Counted from the stretch's first letter, positions 1 to 8,880 are shown. The stretch is 64,000 bases of DNA from Vulcanimicrobiota bacterium (GCA_019232905.1 JAFANA010000016.1:1-64000), one strand, 5' to 3'. The notes: generated by a model not told the origin, from the letters alone. Translations and numbers: made by a program.

Positions 1-15
1 CAGTGCTCGGGTGGC

Positions 16-867
16 CTAAGGTGTCGGAGCGCCGGAACACTGCCCGATGCCCGGGCACGGCGTGGGAAGCGTGCTGTCGTTTGTATCCTTGGCTACGGCC
101 TGGATGTCTGCGCTGATCGCGCCGTTCGTGCCGTCGGCGGAGATCACATTACTCCAGCTGGCCCCGACGGGGAACAGGGTCTGACCGTTGGTCTGCGCGT
201 TTGTGATGTCGGTCAGGAACTTCTGCTCGGTTGAGTCGAGGGAGCCCTGACGAAGGTGTTGAGCGAACGCGATGATCTGATTGAAGTTGAACCAGTCAAA
301 CGTCTTGTCGTTGTTGTTGATCAGTGACGCTTCGTAGTAGACGTACAACGCTGCCGCGGTAGCTGCAACGTCGGTGTTCGAAAGTGTGAGATTGTGCGAC
401 GGCGTGTTACCGAGGAACAACATCGTCCACGCCTGCGTCTTGCTTGGGGCGGCAGCGTAGCCGACGACCAAGAGGTTGTGCCCGCTCGGCACGTAGGTCT
501 TGCCGGAATACAGAACGGAGGGCGCACCGGTTACGGCGTTGATCGTATAGTTACCGCTTCCGTCGGTCTGGATTTTTCCGGCGTCACCGGTACAGCCGCA
601 CGTGAACGCGACCATGGCGTTTGTCAGCGGCGATCCATTGAGCGTTAACGCACCGCTTGCACCAGGTGACGGTGTCGGCGGAGCCGGGCTCGTGGGCGTG
701 CTCGTTGGTGATCCGGTCGGCGGTGTGGTAGGCGTCGAACCGCCTCCACCGCCAGTTACTGGGGGAGTGGACCCACCGCCCCCACCGCCGCCGCCGCAAG
801 CGGCTAAGAGTGCTGTTAGCATGAGCGTCGACGCAGCGGCGAGCGACGCGCGAGTCATCTTCTTCAT
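16..867 (-). CDS. Secreted lipoprotein with poly-Gly and Pro/Thr linker
   Basis: 283 residues. The N-terminus is a lipoprotein signal: basic MKK start, hydrophobic stretch at about 8-22 and lipobox LLAAC with Cys24. A run of eight Gly and a long Thr/Pro/Ser linker (about 25-70) follow. Residues 71-115 resemble the small beta-sandwich of carboxypeptidase-regulatory-like domains (LNGSPLTNAMVAF and DGSGNYTI motifs). The rest is not recognised. The linker suggests a domain displayed away from the membrane, but no enzymatic motif is visible. It lies alone, downstream of a hairpin that ends the regulator transcript. Function unknown; the lipoprotein call is firm. Confidence 0.75.
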   Translation of the reverse strand: MKKMTRASLAAASTLMLTALLAACGGGGGGGGSTPPVTGGGGGSTPTTPPTGSPTSTPTSPAPPTPSPGASGALTLNGSPLTNAMVAFTCGCTGDAGKIQTDGSGNYTINAVTGAPSVLYSGKTYVPSGHNLLVVGYAAAPSKTQAWTMLFLGNTPSHNLTLSNTDVAATAAALYVYYEASLINNNDKTFDWFNFNQIIAFAQHLRQGSLDSTEQKFLTDITNAQTNGQTLFPVGASWSNVISADGTNGAISADIQAVAKDTNDSTLPTPCPGIGQCSGAPTP

Positions 868-934
868 GACTCTAGGAAACGATGTTTTCGGTCTGGCGAG
901 AACGGCGCTTCGGCCGGGATAGCTAAGGAAGTTT

Positions 935-968
935 GGGGCAGGTCCGTTGAGTCTAACGGCCTGGCCCC
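935..968 (-). terminator. Long hairpin between regulator and lipoprotein genes
   Basis: GGGGCAGG pairs with CCTGGCCCC with one bulge, and inside it CCGTT pairs with AACGG. On the minus strand it follows the response-regulator stop and precedes an A/T-rich stretch, so it probably ends that transcript. There is no long T-run. Confidence 0.5.
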
Positions 969-984
969 TGCCTACCTGCGAGCT

Positions 985-1626
985 TTACAGTAAACCCAGC
1001 TTGATCGCGTGCACGGCCGCTTGCGTGCGCGCATAAATATTCAGCTTTGAGAAGATCCGGCTGATGTGGTTTTTGATCGTTTTTTCCGAGAGGTTGAGTC
1101 GCGCGCTGATCTCTTTGTTCGAGAGGCCTTCCGCAATAAGCCGGATGACTTCCGTCTCGCGAACCGACAACTCATTCAGATCGGTGCGCCGCGACGTCAT
1201 CGAGCGCCGTCGCAACCAGCCGCCGGCGACCCGCGGGTCGACATAGGTCTCTCCGGACGCAACCAATCGCACCGCACGAATGAGTTCAGACGGTGTCACG
1301 TCTTTGATGATGTAGCCTTCCGCGCCGGCAGACAGGCAGCGATTCATGATTTCGGGTGCAGGTCTCATGCTGAGTGCACAGATTTTTGCGTCGGGAACCG
1401 CTCGCCGACACAACTCCAAGGACTCGACCACGCCGGGCAAACCGCCGTCCAAGTCGAGAATCACGACATCGGGACGGGCCTTCGCAATTGCTTGCTCGTT
1501 TATCGTTTGCGAGTCGCCAACGATTTCGATGTTTCGTTCGGACGCAAAGACTTGACAGAGAGCTTTTGCAAAGAGAACTTGGCCTTCGACGACGTATAGC
1601 CGAATAGAGTCAACCGCAGTGAGCAC
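985..1626 (-). CDS. NarL/LuxR-type response regulator
   Basis: 213 residues from a GTG at 1626, chosen because AAAGGA (1635-1640) lies 8 bases upstream; an in-frame TTG at 1650 has no ribosome site. The N-terminal receiver has the phospho-acceptor Asp58 (VILDLD) and the conserved Lys in GYIIKD. The C-terminal LuxR helix-turn-helix is clear (LSVRETEVIRLIAEGLSNKEI, then SEKTIKNHISRIFSKL). The acidic pair normally near residue 12 (VDD in the family) reads V-E-G here, so Mg binding may be altered. No histidine kinase is adjacent, so it is an orphan regulator in this window. It sits next to the polysaccharide locus and could control it, which is inference. Confidence 0.88.
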   Translation of the reverse strand: MLTAVDSIRLYVVEGQVLFAKALCQVFASERNIEIVGDSQTINEQAIAKARPDVVILDLDGGLPGVVESLELCRRAVPDAKICALSMRPAPEIMNRCLSAGAEGYIIKDVTPSELIRAVRLVASGETYVDPRVAGGWLRRRSMTSRRTDLNELSVRETEVIRLIAEGLSNKEISARLNLSEKTIKNHISRIFSKLNIYARTQAAVHAIKLGLL

Positions 1627-1698
1627 GTGGATGATCCTTTCGCGTAGCAATACTTCCGACGTTCGCCACTGTACCCCATAATTGGCAAAACAATCCTA

Positions 1699-1710
1699 CC
1701 CCAACTGGGG
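1699..1710. promoter_or_regulatory. Inverted repeat upstream of response regulator
   Basis: CCCCA-AC-TGGGG lies about 73 bases upstream of the regulator start in otherwise A/T-rich DNA. It is a possible operator, perhaps for autoregulation. The arms are only 5 bp, so chance cannot be excluded. The rest of 1651-1811 shows nothing else I can name. Confidence 0.25.
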
Positions 1711-1815
1711 AAGTTTGTGATTTTTCACCGTATTTTCGGGGAGCATTCCTACTTAAAGACTAACACGGCGGTAGGTAAACGGGTGTAGTCGAGCAACCGG
1801 CCTGGGACTAAATGA

Positions 1816-1854
1816 AAAAGACGCCCACTTCTTACGAGCGGTGGCGCGTCTTTG
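1816..1854 (-). terminator. Rho-independent terminator of the 8880-1889 operon
   Basis: On the minus strand AAAGACGC and GCGTCTTT arms enclose a CCAC/GTGG inner stem and are followed by a T-run (TTTTTC). It lies just after the aminotransferase stop and closes the six-gene operon. Confidence 0.75.
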
Positions 1855-1888
1855 GGATCTAGTGCGAATAGGGTGAGGTGCTGCCTGC

Positions 1889-3064
1889 TTATACCGCCTG
1901 TTCGGCTGCGAACACTCGGGGCGAGACAACGGCTTCCAGCGCGTTTAAAACGTCGTCTGCGTCTTCGTCGGTCATCGCCGGGAAGAGGGGCAGCGAAATC
2001 ATCTGCTGCCAGACGCGTTCGGTTTCCGGTAGCGGCGAACGCCGCAACGAACGATAGCCGGAGAAGAGATGTGTCGGAACGTAGTGGACGGACGTTCCGA
2101 TGTTCTGTTCCGTGAGCAATTCTATTGCACGATCGCGGCCGACGGCCGACTTCTTCTCGTCGATCATCACGACGAACATGCACCAACTGTGCACGTCCCC
2201 GTTGCGTTCGGGCACCGCTTGCATTGAAACGCCGTTCATTGCGGAAATCGCCGTTCTGAAGCGTGCGGCGAGCTCGTGTCTGCGGCGTTGCATTCCATCA
2301 AGACGCGCGAGTTGCTCGCGACCGAGCGCCGCAAGCGGATCGGCCAGGTTGTACTTGAATCCGGGCGCGACGACGTCGTATCGCCACGACCCGCCGGCGC
2401 TGTAGCGCTTCCAGGCATCTTTACTCATGCCGTGGAGCCCGAGGATGCGCGCACGATCCGCAAGTTCCGCATTGTTGGTTACGAGCATGCCGCCTTCAGC
2501 GGTCGTCAAGTTCTTCGTCGCGTAGAAGCTGTAGGCCGCCGCATCGCTCCGCGTTCCCGCCCATTCACCCTGGTCGAGCATTCCGGCGGCGTGCGCGGCA
2601 TCTTCGATAAGCGCAATGCCCCGCTCGCGCGCGAATTGCGCGAGCGACGCGATACCGAGCGGACGTCCCGCGTACGGCATGCTGATGATTGCTTTCGTGC
2701 GCTCCGTAATGACTGCTTCGATGGTCTCGCGTGTGACGGATAACGTCTGGGGATCGATGTCGGCGAATACCGGCGTCGCTCCCAGCTCGAGCGTGCATTG
2801 TGCACCCGCTACGAACGTCAGCGACGGCGTAACCACTTCATCACCGGGCCCGACGCCGAGCGCCGCCAATGCAACGTGCAGTGCCGCCGTACAGCTATTG
2901 AGCGCAACGGCATGCGATACGCCGGAGCGCTCGGCAAATTCGCGTTCGAATTCCTTGACGTTCGGACCGCTCGTCAACCACCCGTTGCGAAACGAGGTCG
3001 CGATCGACTCAATTTCAGCTTCGTCGAGCTGCGGTTTGCAGTAGGGGAGAAACGACGCCCTCAC
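1889..3064 (-). CDS. DegT/DnrJ/EryC1-family sugar aminotransferase
   Basis: 391 residues, usual for the family. It transfers an amino group from an amino acid to a keto-sugar nucleotide using PLP. Visible landmarks are LNSCTAALHVAL (phosphate-binding region), GPGDEVVTPSLTFVA, EDAAHA (Asp contacting the PLP ring nitrogen) and SFYATKNLTTAEGGM, which carries the Schiff-base Lys. The GTG start at 3064 is set by AAAGGAGGT at 3072-3080, six bases upstream, inside the end of the Wzy-like gene (50-base overlap). Last gene of the minus-strand operon. It is a second aminotransferase distinct from the WbpE-like one at 25731, so the polymer probably carries a further amino sugar. The exact substrate is not readable. 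Confidence 0.9.
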   Translation of the reverse strand: MRASFLPYCKPQLDEAEIESIATSFRNGWLTSGPNVKEFEREFAERSGVSHAVALNSCTAALHVALAALGVGPGDEVVTPSLTFVAGAQCTLELGATPVFADIDPQTLSVTRETIEAVITERTKAIISMPYAGRPLGIASLAQFARERGIALIEDAAHAAGMLDQGEWAGTRSDAAAYSFYATKNLTTAEGGMLVTNNAELADRARILGLHGMSKDAWKRYSAGGSWRYDVVAPGFKYNLADPLAALGREQLARLDGMQRRRHELAARFRTAISAMNGVSMQAVPERNGDVHSWCMFVVMIDEKKSAVGRDRAIELLTEQNIGTSVHYVPTHLFSGYRSLRRSPLPETERVWQQMISLPLFPAMTDEDADDVLNALEAVVSPRVFAAEQAV

Positions 3065-4475
3065 GCAGGGAACCTCCTTTGGTGTCGAGCTCAGCGTTGC
3101 GCACGATCATCGCGATCATAAACGTGAGCCATAAGTATTTGTAGTTAAGCGTGCCGAGAAAGAGCCCGGCGACGAATTGGCCGATCAGCGCCGCCTCAAT
3201 GGCGATTCTCAACGGATAGAGTTGCGAGGTCTCACCGATCGATCGCAGCGACCGGTATTGCATCCACCACGCGTACAAGAGGATGCCTAACCCGACGGCA
3301 CCGAGCTCAACGGCAACCCAGATGATATTGCTATGCGGAGCGGTGCTCCATTGCGCGCCCTCTACGATGCGCATCGATGCGAACGCCGGCACGCTGAGAA
3401 ATGCATCGTTGTAGGCGTTGGAAAAGTTTCCGGCGCCGGAACCGAGGAATGGATGGCGCGAAAACGCAACGGCAGCCACACGCCAGATTCCAAAGCGTCC
3501 TGCGCCCCCGGTTTCGCCGATCTGATTCATTCTGCCGAGAATGTGCTGGCCAAATGCCGCAAGCCCGATGCCTCCGCCCCCGATTGTCAAAAAGAGCAGC
3601 GCCATTCGTTTGCGCGACCGGATCGTCATGTAAACGACCATGACGGCGGCAGCAACCAATGCGCCGCGCGATCCGGCGAGGAGCAATCCGACGCCGATCA
3701 GTCCAAGCGCCCCAAGCGAAAACGCTCGCGTGAGAATTCGCCGTGATTCGACGAAGGCGATGAGCGTCAGAGCCAGCGGCAGCAGGAGTGCCGCTGCGAA
3801 ATGATTGGGATCGATCGACTGTTCACCGCTCTGCACCACGAGACGCGCGTCTTGCGTAACGTCCACGCCTCGGTGAAACAAGTAGGCGCCGTAGGACCCC
3901 GCGAGGATCCCGCCGGCGATGACGGCGACGATCACAAATCCCAACGTTTTCCGGTCAACCGGCATAAACGAAAGCAATGAGTAGAGTAAAAAGAGCTCGA
4001 GCAGCGAGAGCACGTTGGTGACGCCGTTCATGGGATCGATCGCCCATGCAAGCGACGCAATCGCAAGCAATACGAGTGGGAGCCATGCGAGCACGGCCTT
4101 GTCGGGAACGACGTAGCGCCGAGTGACAAACAATCGCGCGGCTAATGCCACGGCGCAGCAGATGGCGAGCAGCTTCGTGATCGTTCCGAACGAGTGGATG
4201 GTCATCAAATTATCGAACGGAACCATGATCGCGAAGAGTCCGAACGGAAAGATCAGGGGCGCCGTTAGTGCGACGTAGATCGCGACCGGCCCGACTGCGA
4301 CAAGCAGTGCGAGCGCCATTCCGGTCTTCGTCCCGGCGAGCGCCACGGCGCCGAACGCCGCGAGCACGCACAGCACGACGAGCATCGCCGAGATCAAAAC
4401 TCCGGGTGAACCGAGCGTTGCTCGCACGCGTCCCGCGGTCGCGAACGCACTTGCACGGCGCGCACTAGACAGCAC
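3015..4475 (-). CDS. O-antigen polymerase/ligase-like membrane protein (Wzy/WaaL)
   Basis: 486 residues with about ten to twelve hydrophobic segments and a large periplasmic loop (about 310-400), the architecture of the Wzy_C/WaaL O-antigen ligase superfamily. The loop contains FSRHPFLGSGAGNFSNAYND and HSNIIW, typical of that superfamily (R/H-containing loop, G-x-G-x-x-N-F). It would polymerise the repeat unit or ligate the polymer in the inner membrane. GTG start; it overlaps the sugar-transferase stop by 11 bases and runs 50 bases into the aminotransferase. Polymerase versus ligase cannot be told from sequence alone. As the only such gene in the locus, polymerase is the simpler reading. Confidence 0.85.
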   Translation of the reverse strand: MLSSARRASAFATAGRVRATLGSPGVLISAMLVVLCVLAAFGAVALAGTKTGMALALLVAVGPVAIYVALTAPLIFPFGLFAIMVPFDNLMTIHSFGTITKLLAICCAVALAARLFVTRRYVVPDKAVLAWLPLVLLAIASLAWAIDPMNGVTNVLSLLELFLLYSLLSFMPVDRKTLGFVIVAVIAGGILAGSYGAYLFHRGVDVTQDARLVVQSGEQSIDPNHFAAALLLPLALTLIAFVESRRILTRAFSLGALGLIGVGLLLAGSRGALVAAAVMVVYMTIRSRKRMALLFLTIGGGGIGLAAFGQHILGRMNQIGETGGAGRFGIWRVAAVAFSRHPFLGSGAGNFSNAYNDAFLSVPAFASMRIVEGAQWSTAPHSNIIWVAVELGAVGLGILLYAWWMQYRSLRSIGETSQLYPLRIAIEAALIGQFVAGLFLGTLNYKYLWLTFMIAMIVRNAELDTKGGSLREGVVSPLLQTAARRS

Positions 4476-5514
4476 GGTGACGCAGCACCTCGAACACGGT
4501 CTTGATCAAACAAAAGAGATAGAGCGAGATCGAGTAGTGCGCCACGTAGAACAGATCGTATGGGAGCACGTTCTCGAACTCTGCCGGCGCAAAATTGCGA
4601 TCGTACTCAACTTGCGCCCAACCGGTAATTCCCGGCGGAACCGCTTGGCGATCTTCATAGAAGGGCACCGTCCGAACGAACTGATCCGCATACTCACTCA
4701 TCTCCGGGCGGGGCCCGACGAGTGACATTTCACCGCGCAGAACGTTCCACAGCTGCGGCAATTCGTCAAGCGACGTGCGGCGCAGGAAGCGTCCGACGTG
4801 CGTCACGCGGTCGTCACCTTCGTTTGTCGCCCACTCATTTCCGGAATCAGGGCGCATCGTGCGGAATTTAAACATGCGAAACTCGCGGCCGTCGACACCG
4901 ACGCGATCTTGAAGAAAGAGCACCGGTCCGTCATGACCGAGCGCAATCGCAAGCGCGCAGACGATCAGAACGGGCGAGAGTAGGATTGTAGCGCATGCAG
5001 CAAAGACGAAATCCAAGACGGCGATCGCCGCGCGTAAAACCGGGTTGCGCGGCCGGCGACGGTTTGCCGCCGTAAGGAAGTTCGCTGTCGCGACGACCGG
5101 TTTGTCTGCCCGCCGATGCATTGTCAACGCGACGGCAGCCGCGCCGCCGGCAATCGACCACCCCATCAGCACTCCGGCACAAATCCACCACGGGACGACG
5201 AAAAGCGGCACGAGCACGAGCGACGCCACCCCCGCAACAAACGTCACCGTCATCGTGGTGTACCATTCGTCGCGCGCCGCCGGCGCAATCGATTGCCGGT
5301 AGCGGCCGAGGAGCGTAGCGCAAACAAAGATCGTGAGTGCGGCGAGCCACGCGCCGCGCGTCGCGTTGAACGGAACCGAGAGACCGACGAGCGCGAGCAA
5401 AGCAATACCGTCGGCGATCATGAGCCGTACGCCTTCGGCTCCAAGGCGTTCGGGCAGTGCCGCCTGCGCCGCGTGTTCGTTGTAGTGGTGGTGATGAGCG
5501 CGGGTGTAGATCAT
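4465..5514 (-). CDS. Initiating undecaprenyl-phosphate sugar-phosphate transferase
   Basis: 349 residues. Four N-terminal hydrophobic segments (about 30-130), then a membrane-reentrant segment (about 165-190) and the C-terminal bacterial sugar transferase domain. Diagnostic motifs are KFRTM, RRTSLDELPQLWNVL, GEMSLVGPRPE and PPGITGWAQV, the catalytic core of WbaP/WcaJ/PglC-like phosphoglycosyl transferases with the DE pair in LDELPQ. It starts the repeat unit by moving a sugar-1-phosphate to undecaprenyl phosphate. It has an ATGA overlap with the upstream FemAB-like gene. An unusual HHHHY stretch lies near the N-terminus. Confidence 0.93.
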   Translation of the reverse strand: MIYTRAHHHHYNEHAAQAALPERLGAEGVRLMIADGIALLALVGLSVPFNATRGAWLAALTIFVCATLLGRYRQSIAPAARDEWYTTMTVTFVAGVASLVLVPLFVVPWWICAGVLMGWSIAGGAAAVALTMHRRADKPVVATANFLTAANRRRPRNPVLRAAIAVLDFVFAACATILLSPVLIVCALAIALGHDGPVLFLQDRVGVDGREFRMFKFRTMRPDSGNEWATNEGDDRVTHVGRFLRRTSLDELPQLWNVLRGEMSLVGPRPEMSEYADQFVRTVPFYEDRQAVPPGITGWAQVEYDRNFAPAEFENVLPYDLFYVAHYSISLYLFCLIKTVFEVLRHRAV

Positions 5515-6470
5515 GATGCGTGCCTCGTTTTTAGAACGTTTCGTAGGGCGAGATACGCGTCGAACACGCGTGTTCGCGCGGTCACGCGGCGATACGGGAC
5601 CGACATTGCGCCGAGATCTGTTTTGAACCGCTCGACGCCGGTCAAACCCTCGCTCGCACCTAGGTTATACCAACGAACGCCGCGTTCACACGCGCGTTCG
5701 ATCAATCGTGCATTAAGCGCGTTGCTCGGGCGGAAACGCGAGAACTCACGGTTCATCGCCGCCGACCAAAAGAACAGCTCGTCACGCCCGAATAAGATCA
5801 CGCCGCCGCCGATCGGTTCGCCGTCCAGCAGTGCAAACCACAATTCAACATCCTCTCCGCCGCGGCGAGCGACCGCATCGAACAGCGAACGCGGAATCGT
5901 GGGCGCTTCGAGTCCCCACCCGATACTCGCTTCATGCAGCATCGCGTAGTACGTATCAAGTCCCGCATCATCCATCGGACGGCGTTCGCATGTAACGCCG
6001 CGGCGAATTGCCTGTCCGACCATACGTCGCGTCACTCCGCGCATGCCTGCAAGGGCCGGCTCGAGGCCACCGGAGCAATCGATTGCCGCCGTTTCGTATT
6101 CGGTCGATTCAAAACCCGAAGGCTGCGGCTGTTCCGCAAGCGGCCACGAGACAAACGAAAATGCGGGCGTCCTCGACGCAACGGATCGAAGCACCGCCGA
6201 TGCTGTAGCAGCGTCGGCAGTTCTTCCAAGGCTATCGAGGACGCAGCTGTACCCGCCGAACGGAAATGCGTCGACGGTACGCGGCTTGCGCCGTGTACGC
6301 ACGGCCGGGACGATGTACCGAGCGCCACGATGTTGAGCCACAATCGGCCCAGGTTCCAAATGCGAAAACGTGTCGGAGAGCGCGCGCGCAAACGCGGGAC
6401 GCGCGAAGAACGTCGGCGCGGGGAAAGTACGGTCGAACGCCTCCCACTCTTCGAGCGTCCAAAACGTCAT
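5511..6470 (-). CDS. FemAB/BioF2-like GNAT acyltransferase
   Basis: 319 residues from the ATG at 6470, chosen because it forms an ATGA overlap with the upstream gene; a longer in-frame extension to 6551 would overlap that gene by 85 bases. The second half carries the GNAT-fold BioF2-like (FemAB-related) domain: LWFALLDGEPIGGGVILFG, then FSRFRPSNALNARLIERACERG and YNLGASEGLTGVERFKTDLGA. Relatives in polysaccharide clusters acylate or amino-acylate sugars or peptides; the donor here is unknown. Within the EPS operon, decoration of the lipid-linked repeat unit is the likely role. Confidence 0.82.
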   Translation of the reverse strand: MTFWTLEEWEAFDRTFPAPTFFARPAFARALSDTFSHLEPGPIVAQHRGARYIVPAVRTRRKPRTVDAFPFGGYSCVLDSLGRTADAATASAVLRSVASRTPAFSFVSWPLAEQPQPSGFESTEYETAAIDCSGGLEPALAGMRGVTRRMVGQAIRRGVTCERRPMDDAGLDTYYAMLHEASIGWGLEAPTIPRSLFDAVARRGGEDVELWFALLDGEPIGGGVILFGRDELFFWSAAMNREFSRFRPSNALNARLIERACERGVRWYNLGASEGLTGVERFKTDLGAMSVPYRRVTARTRVFDAYLALRNVLKTRHAS

Positions 6471-8350
6471 CCTCGTGCTCCAACCGGGCTGAATGGATGC
6501 ATATCGCCGGAACTCGACGGCTGCCAAAACGTGGCTATACGCTCGACGCACCGGCGCACATCGTATGTATCACGCACGTACTCTGCTGCTTGAAATTGAG
6601 GACGGAGTTCGCCGCGCTCATGCCGCTCGAGCAGATCTTCAACCGCGTGTTCGCAGTCGTCGTAGGTACGCGCGCACGCGCCGAAGGGAAAATTCCGCGA
6701 CCAGATGAGGTGCCGCCCGTACGCAAGTGCTTCCAACGCCATCAACGATAGCCCATCGTGCCTCGTAAATCGCAGTAGCGCGGATGTTCGTTCGTACACG
6801 TCGCAGAGATCCGACTTCCATCCGGCAATCTCGACGTCAGCGCCGGGCGGAACGAAGACCGATCCCCCGCCCACGACGATAAATTTGATCGGTCGCCCGC
6901 TGAAACGCCGGAAGAGGCGCTCGTATTCGCGACGCCCATAGAAATCGGCGCGCGAGCGCGGAACGTACAGCAGCAGCGTAAAACGATCGGGCAGCGGCGG
7001 AATATAATCGGGAATGCGCACTTGCGGAGGCAACGGCGCAACCGATGCGCGAACGCCGTACGCCGCAAGCTCATCGACCATCCAGTCGGCTTCGGCCAAG
7101 TGGCGAACCGTGTCTTTCGCACAAAGTCTGCGGATTGCCGGCTGCGACTTCAACAATTCGATGTCGGAGCCGACCCAATGAATCACGCGACGCTTACCCG
7201 TCAGCTGCGCAACGAGATGGAGCCATCGGTCGGGAATCGGCGAACCGATGCAGTACCACGCATCCGCCCGCATCAGTTGCACCGCAGAAGACAGGCGCGC
7301 GAGTCGAGATCCTCCGCGAAATACGCGGGGCTCCCAGTTCGGTGTCGCCCAGCGCGCGGCGCGCGCAACCATGGCGCCAAACAGCGTAAAGCCCGATATA
7401 ACAACCGTTTGACGAGACGTACTGATCCTCGGCAGTTTCTCGTGCACTGCGCGATCGAGTACCGCTTCGAAATTCGCCGCAATCGTTCCGCGCGAAAAAT
7501 GCTCTTGCACGAACTGATGTCCCGCGCGATTAACGCCGAGGGTCCCACGCCGATGGTCGTCGCGCAACGCTTGCATCATCTGGATTGCGGCCGTCAGCGA
7601 TGTCGCGTGATGGACGCCCGGAAAATCGTACGTCCAGATGACGTGCCGGCCGCGAGCAAGAGCCTCCAGGACGAGCATCGACTTTCCATCGTGTTCGGGA
7701 AGGCGTAGCAGCACGGTCGACGTGTCGAGCACGTGCGCCATGTTGTCGACGTACCCGAGAAACCGAACGTTCGGCGGCGCGGCCGGATTCGCGTGTCCAG
7801 CGCCGACGACGCTAAACGAAACATCCGGGCAAGCGCGCGCTACCGCGTAGACGCTCTTTTCACCATAGAATGCGCGGCGCGGTTCCGGCAAGTACGTAAC
7901 AACGCGAAATTCTCGCGGAAGAGGAGCGATCTTCGCTGCTGCCTCGATCGCCGTAACGGGATCGTAGCTTGCCTCAATACCAAACTCTCGCAGTTCGTCG
8001 ACCAGCCACTCCCCGTCCGCGATGTTGACGTGTCCTTCGTCTTTCACGATCTCGAGCGTGCCCGGATCTTTGCCGGCGGCCGAAACGTCGCTGCCCGCCC
8101 AAATCACGATGACCGGCACATTGTAATGGCGAGCGGCGTCGGCAATCGCCTGGTCGGGTGCCGGTCCGCCGAATGAAATCACCGCGTCGCAACGCTTCAT
8201 TTCGAGCAGGCTGCGAAGCCGCGCCGCATACGACTCGCCGCGATACTCCAGCCGCCATGTTTCCGATCGTTCGTTGATCAGATCGGCGAGATAACGGCCA
8301 TAATAAGGAAAGCCGACAATCACGCCGTACTTCTTTCGACTTCCGGTCAT
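6467..8350 (-). CDS. Tandem-domain GT-B-type glycosyltransferase (internal duplication)
   Basis: 627 residues built of two similar halves, about 1-305 and 315-627. The same landmarks occur twice in order: WAGSDV / WVGSDI, EWLVDELREFGI / DWMVDELAAYGV, FYGEKS / FYGRRE, VVGAGHA / VVGGGSV, LRLPEHDGKSMLVLEALARG / LRFTRHDGLSLMALEALAYG, and HVIWTYDFPG / HLIWSRNFPF. Each half ends in a GT4-like nucleotide-sugar-binding unit with a H-D-G-x-S-x-x-x-x-E-A-L motif. It may add two residues, or one half may be regulatory. ATGA overlaps join it to the TlpA-like gene before it and the FemAB-like gene after it. Acceptor and donor are unknown. Confidence 0.8.
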   Translation of the reverse strand: MTGSRKKYGVIVGFPYYGRYLADLINERSETWRLEYRGESYAARLRSLLEMKRCDAVISFGGPAPDQAIADAARHYNVPVIVIWAGSDVSAAGKDPGTLEIVKDEGHVNIADGEWLVDELREFGIEASYDPVTAIEAAAKIAPLPREFRVVTYLPEPRRAFYGEKSVYAVARACPDVSFSVVGAGHANPAAPPNVRFLGYVDNMAHVLDTSTVLLRLPEHDGKSMLVLEALARGRHVIWTYDFPGVHHATSLTAAIQMMQALRDDHRRGTLGVNRAGHQFVQEHFSRGTIAANFEAVLDRAVHEKLPRISTSRQTVVISGFTLFGAMVARAARWATPNWEPRVFRGGSRLARLSSAVQLMRADAWYCIGSPIPDRWLHLVAQLTGKRRVIHWVGSDIELLKSQPAIRRLCAKDTVRHLAEADWMVDELAAYGVRASVAPLPPQVRIPDYIPPLPDRFTLLLYVPRSRADFYGRREYERLFRRFSGRPIKFIVVGGGSVFVPPGADVEIAGWKSDLCDVYERTSALLRFTRHDGLSLMALEALAYGRHLIWSRNFPFGACARTYDDCEHAVEDLLERHERGELRPQFQAAEYVRDTYDVRRCVERIATFWQPSSSGDMHPFSPVGARG

Positions 8351-8880
8351 ACGTTTTCAACCGCTCGCGTGAGTTGGCTCGCGGTGGTGGGACCGACAAT
8401 CACGCTCTTCACCGTTCCGTCCTGCACGATGAGCGTTTCCGGGATGACTCGCGCGCCCAGCAGCCTCGCCGTGGAACTCGTGGAATCCAGGAGCACAGGA
8501 TAGCCGATACCTTGCGCCTGAACGAATGCCGCAACTCGCTGCGGGGGCTCTCCGCGATCGATGCCGACGAACCGCACGCCACGCTTCTTCAACTCTTTCT
8601 GCGCGAGCAGTAAATCGGGGAGCTCTTGATTGCATGGTTGGCACCACGAGGCGAAGACGTTGTAGACCACGGTACCCTGCTGGGGCAGCGTCGCCGGAGT
8701 CCCGTCCAGGTTCTCTAGCGCAAGCGCAGGCATCGGCGCCCCGGGCTGTGCCGGCGTGACGGCGGAACGGAGACCCAAGGCGTGCGCGAGGTGCGAGACG
8801 AGGGGACGTGCAGGACCGAACACGAGGGCGCCGCCTACGAGCAGCACAGCGAACAGTGACACGAGCACTCTGCGTGACAT
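8347..8880 (-). CDS. Membrane-anchored TlpA/ResA-like thioredoxin
   Basis: 177 residues: one N-terminal membrane segment (about 5-22), then a redoxin fold facing the periplasm. The active site is W-C80-Q-P-C83, embedded in YNVFASWCQPCNQELPDL, followed by GVRFVGIDRGE, an inserted region and the cis-Pro loop VIPETLIV. Such proteins reduce disulfides or assist cytochrome c maturation. It is the first gene of the six-gene polysaccharide operon, an unusual setting. It could serve the Cys-rich secreted proteins encoded at 12.7-23.3 kb (inference). It is divergent from the Wzx operon across a 136-base gap. Confidence 0.87.
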   Translation of the reverse strand: MSRRVLVSLFAVLLVGGALVFGPARPLVSHLAHALGLRSAVTPAQPGAPMPALALENLDGTPATLPQQGTVVYNVFASWCQPCNQELPDLLLAQKELKKRGVRFVGIDRGEPPQRVAAFVQAQGIGYPVLLDSTSSTARLLGARVIPETLIVQDGTVKSVIVGPTTASQLTRAVENV

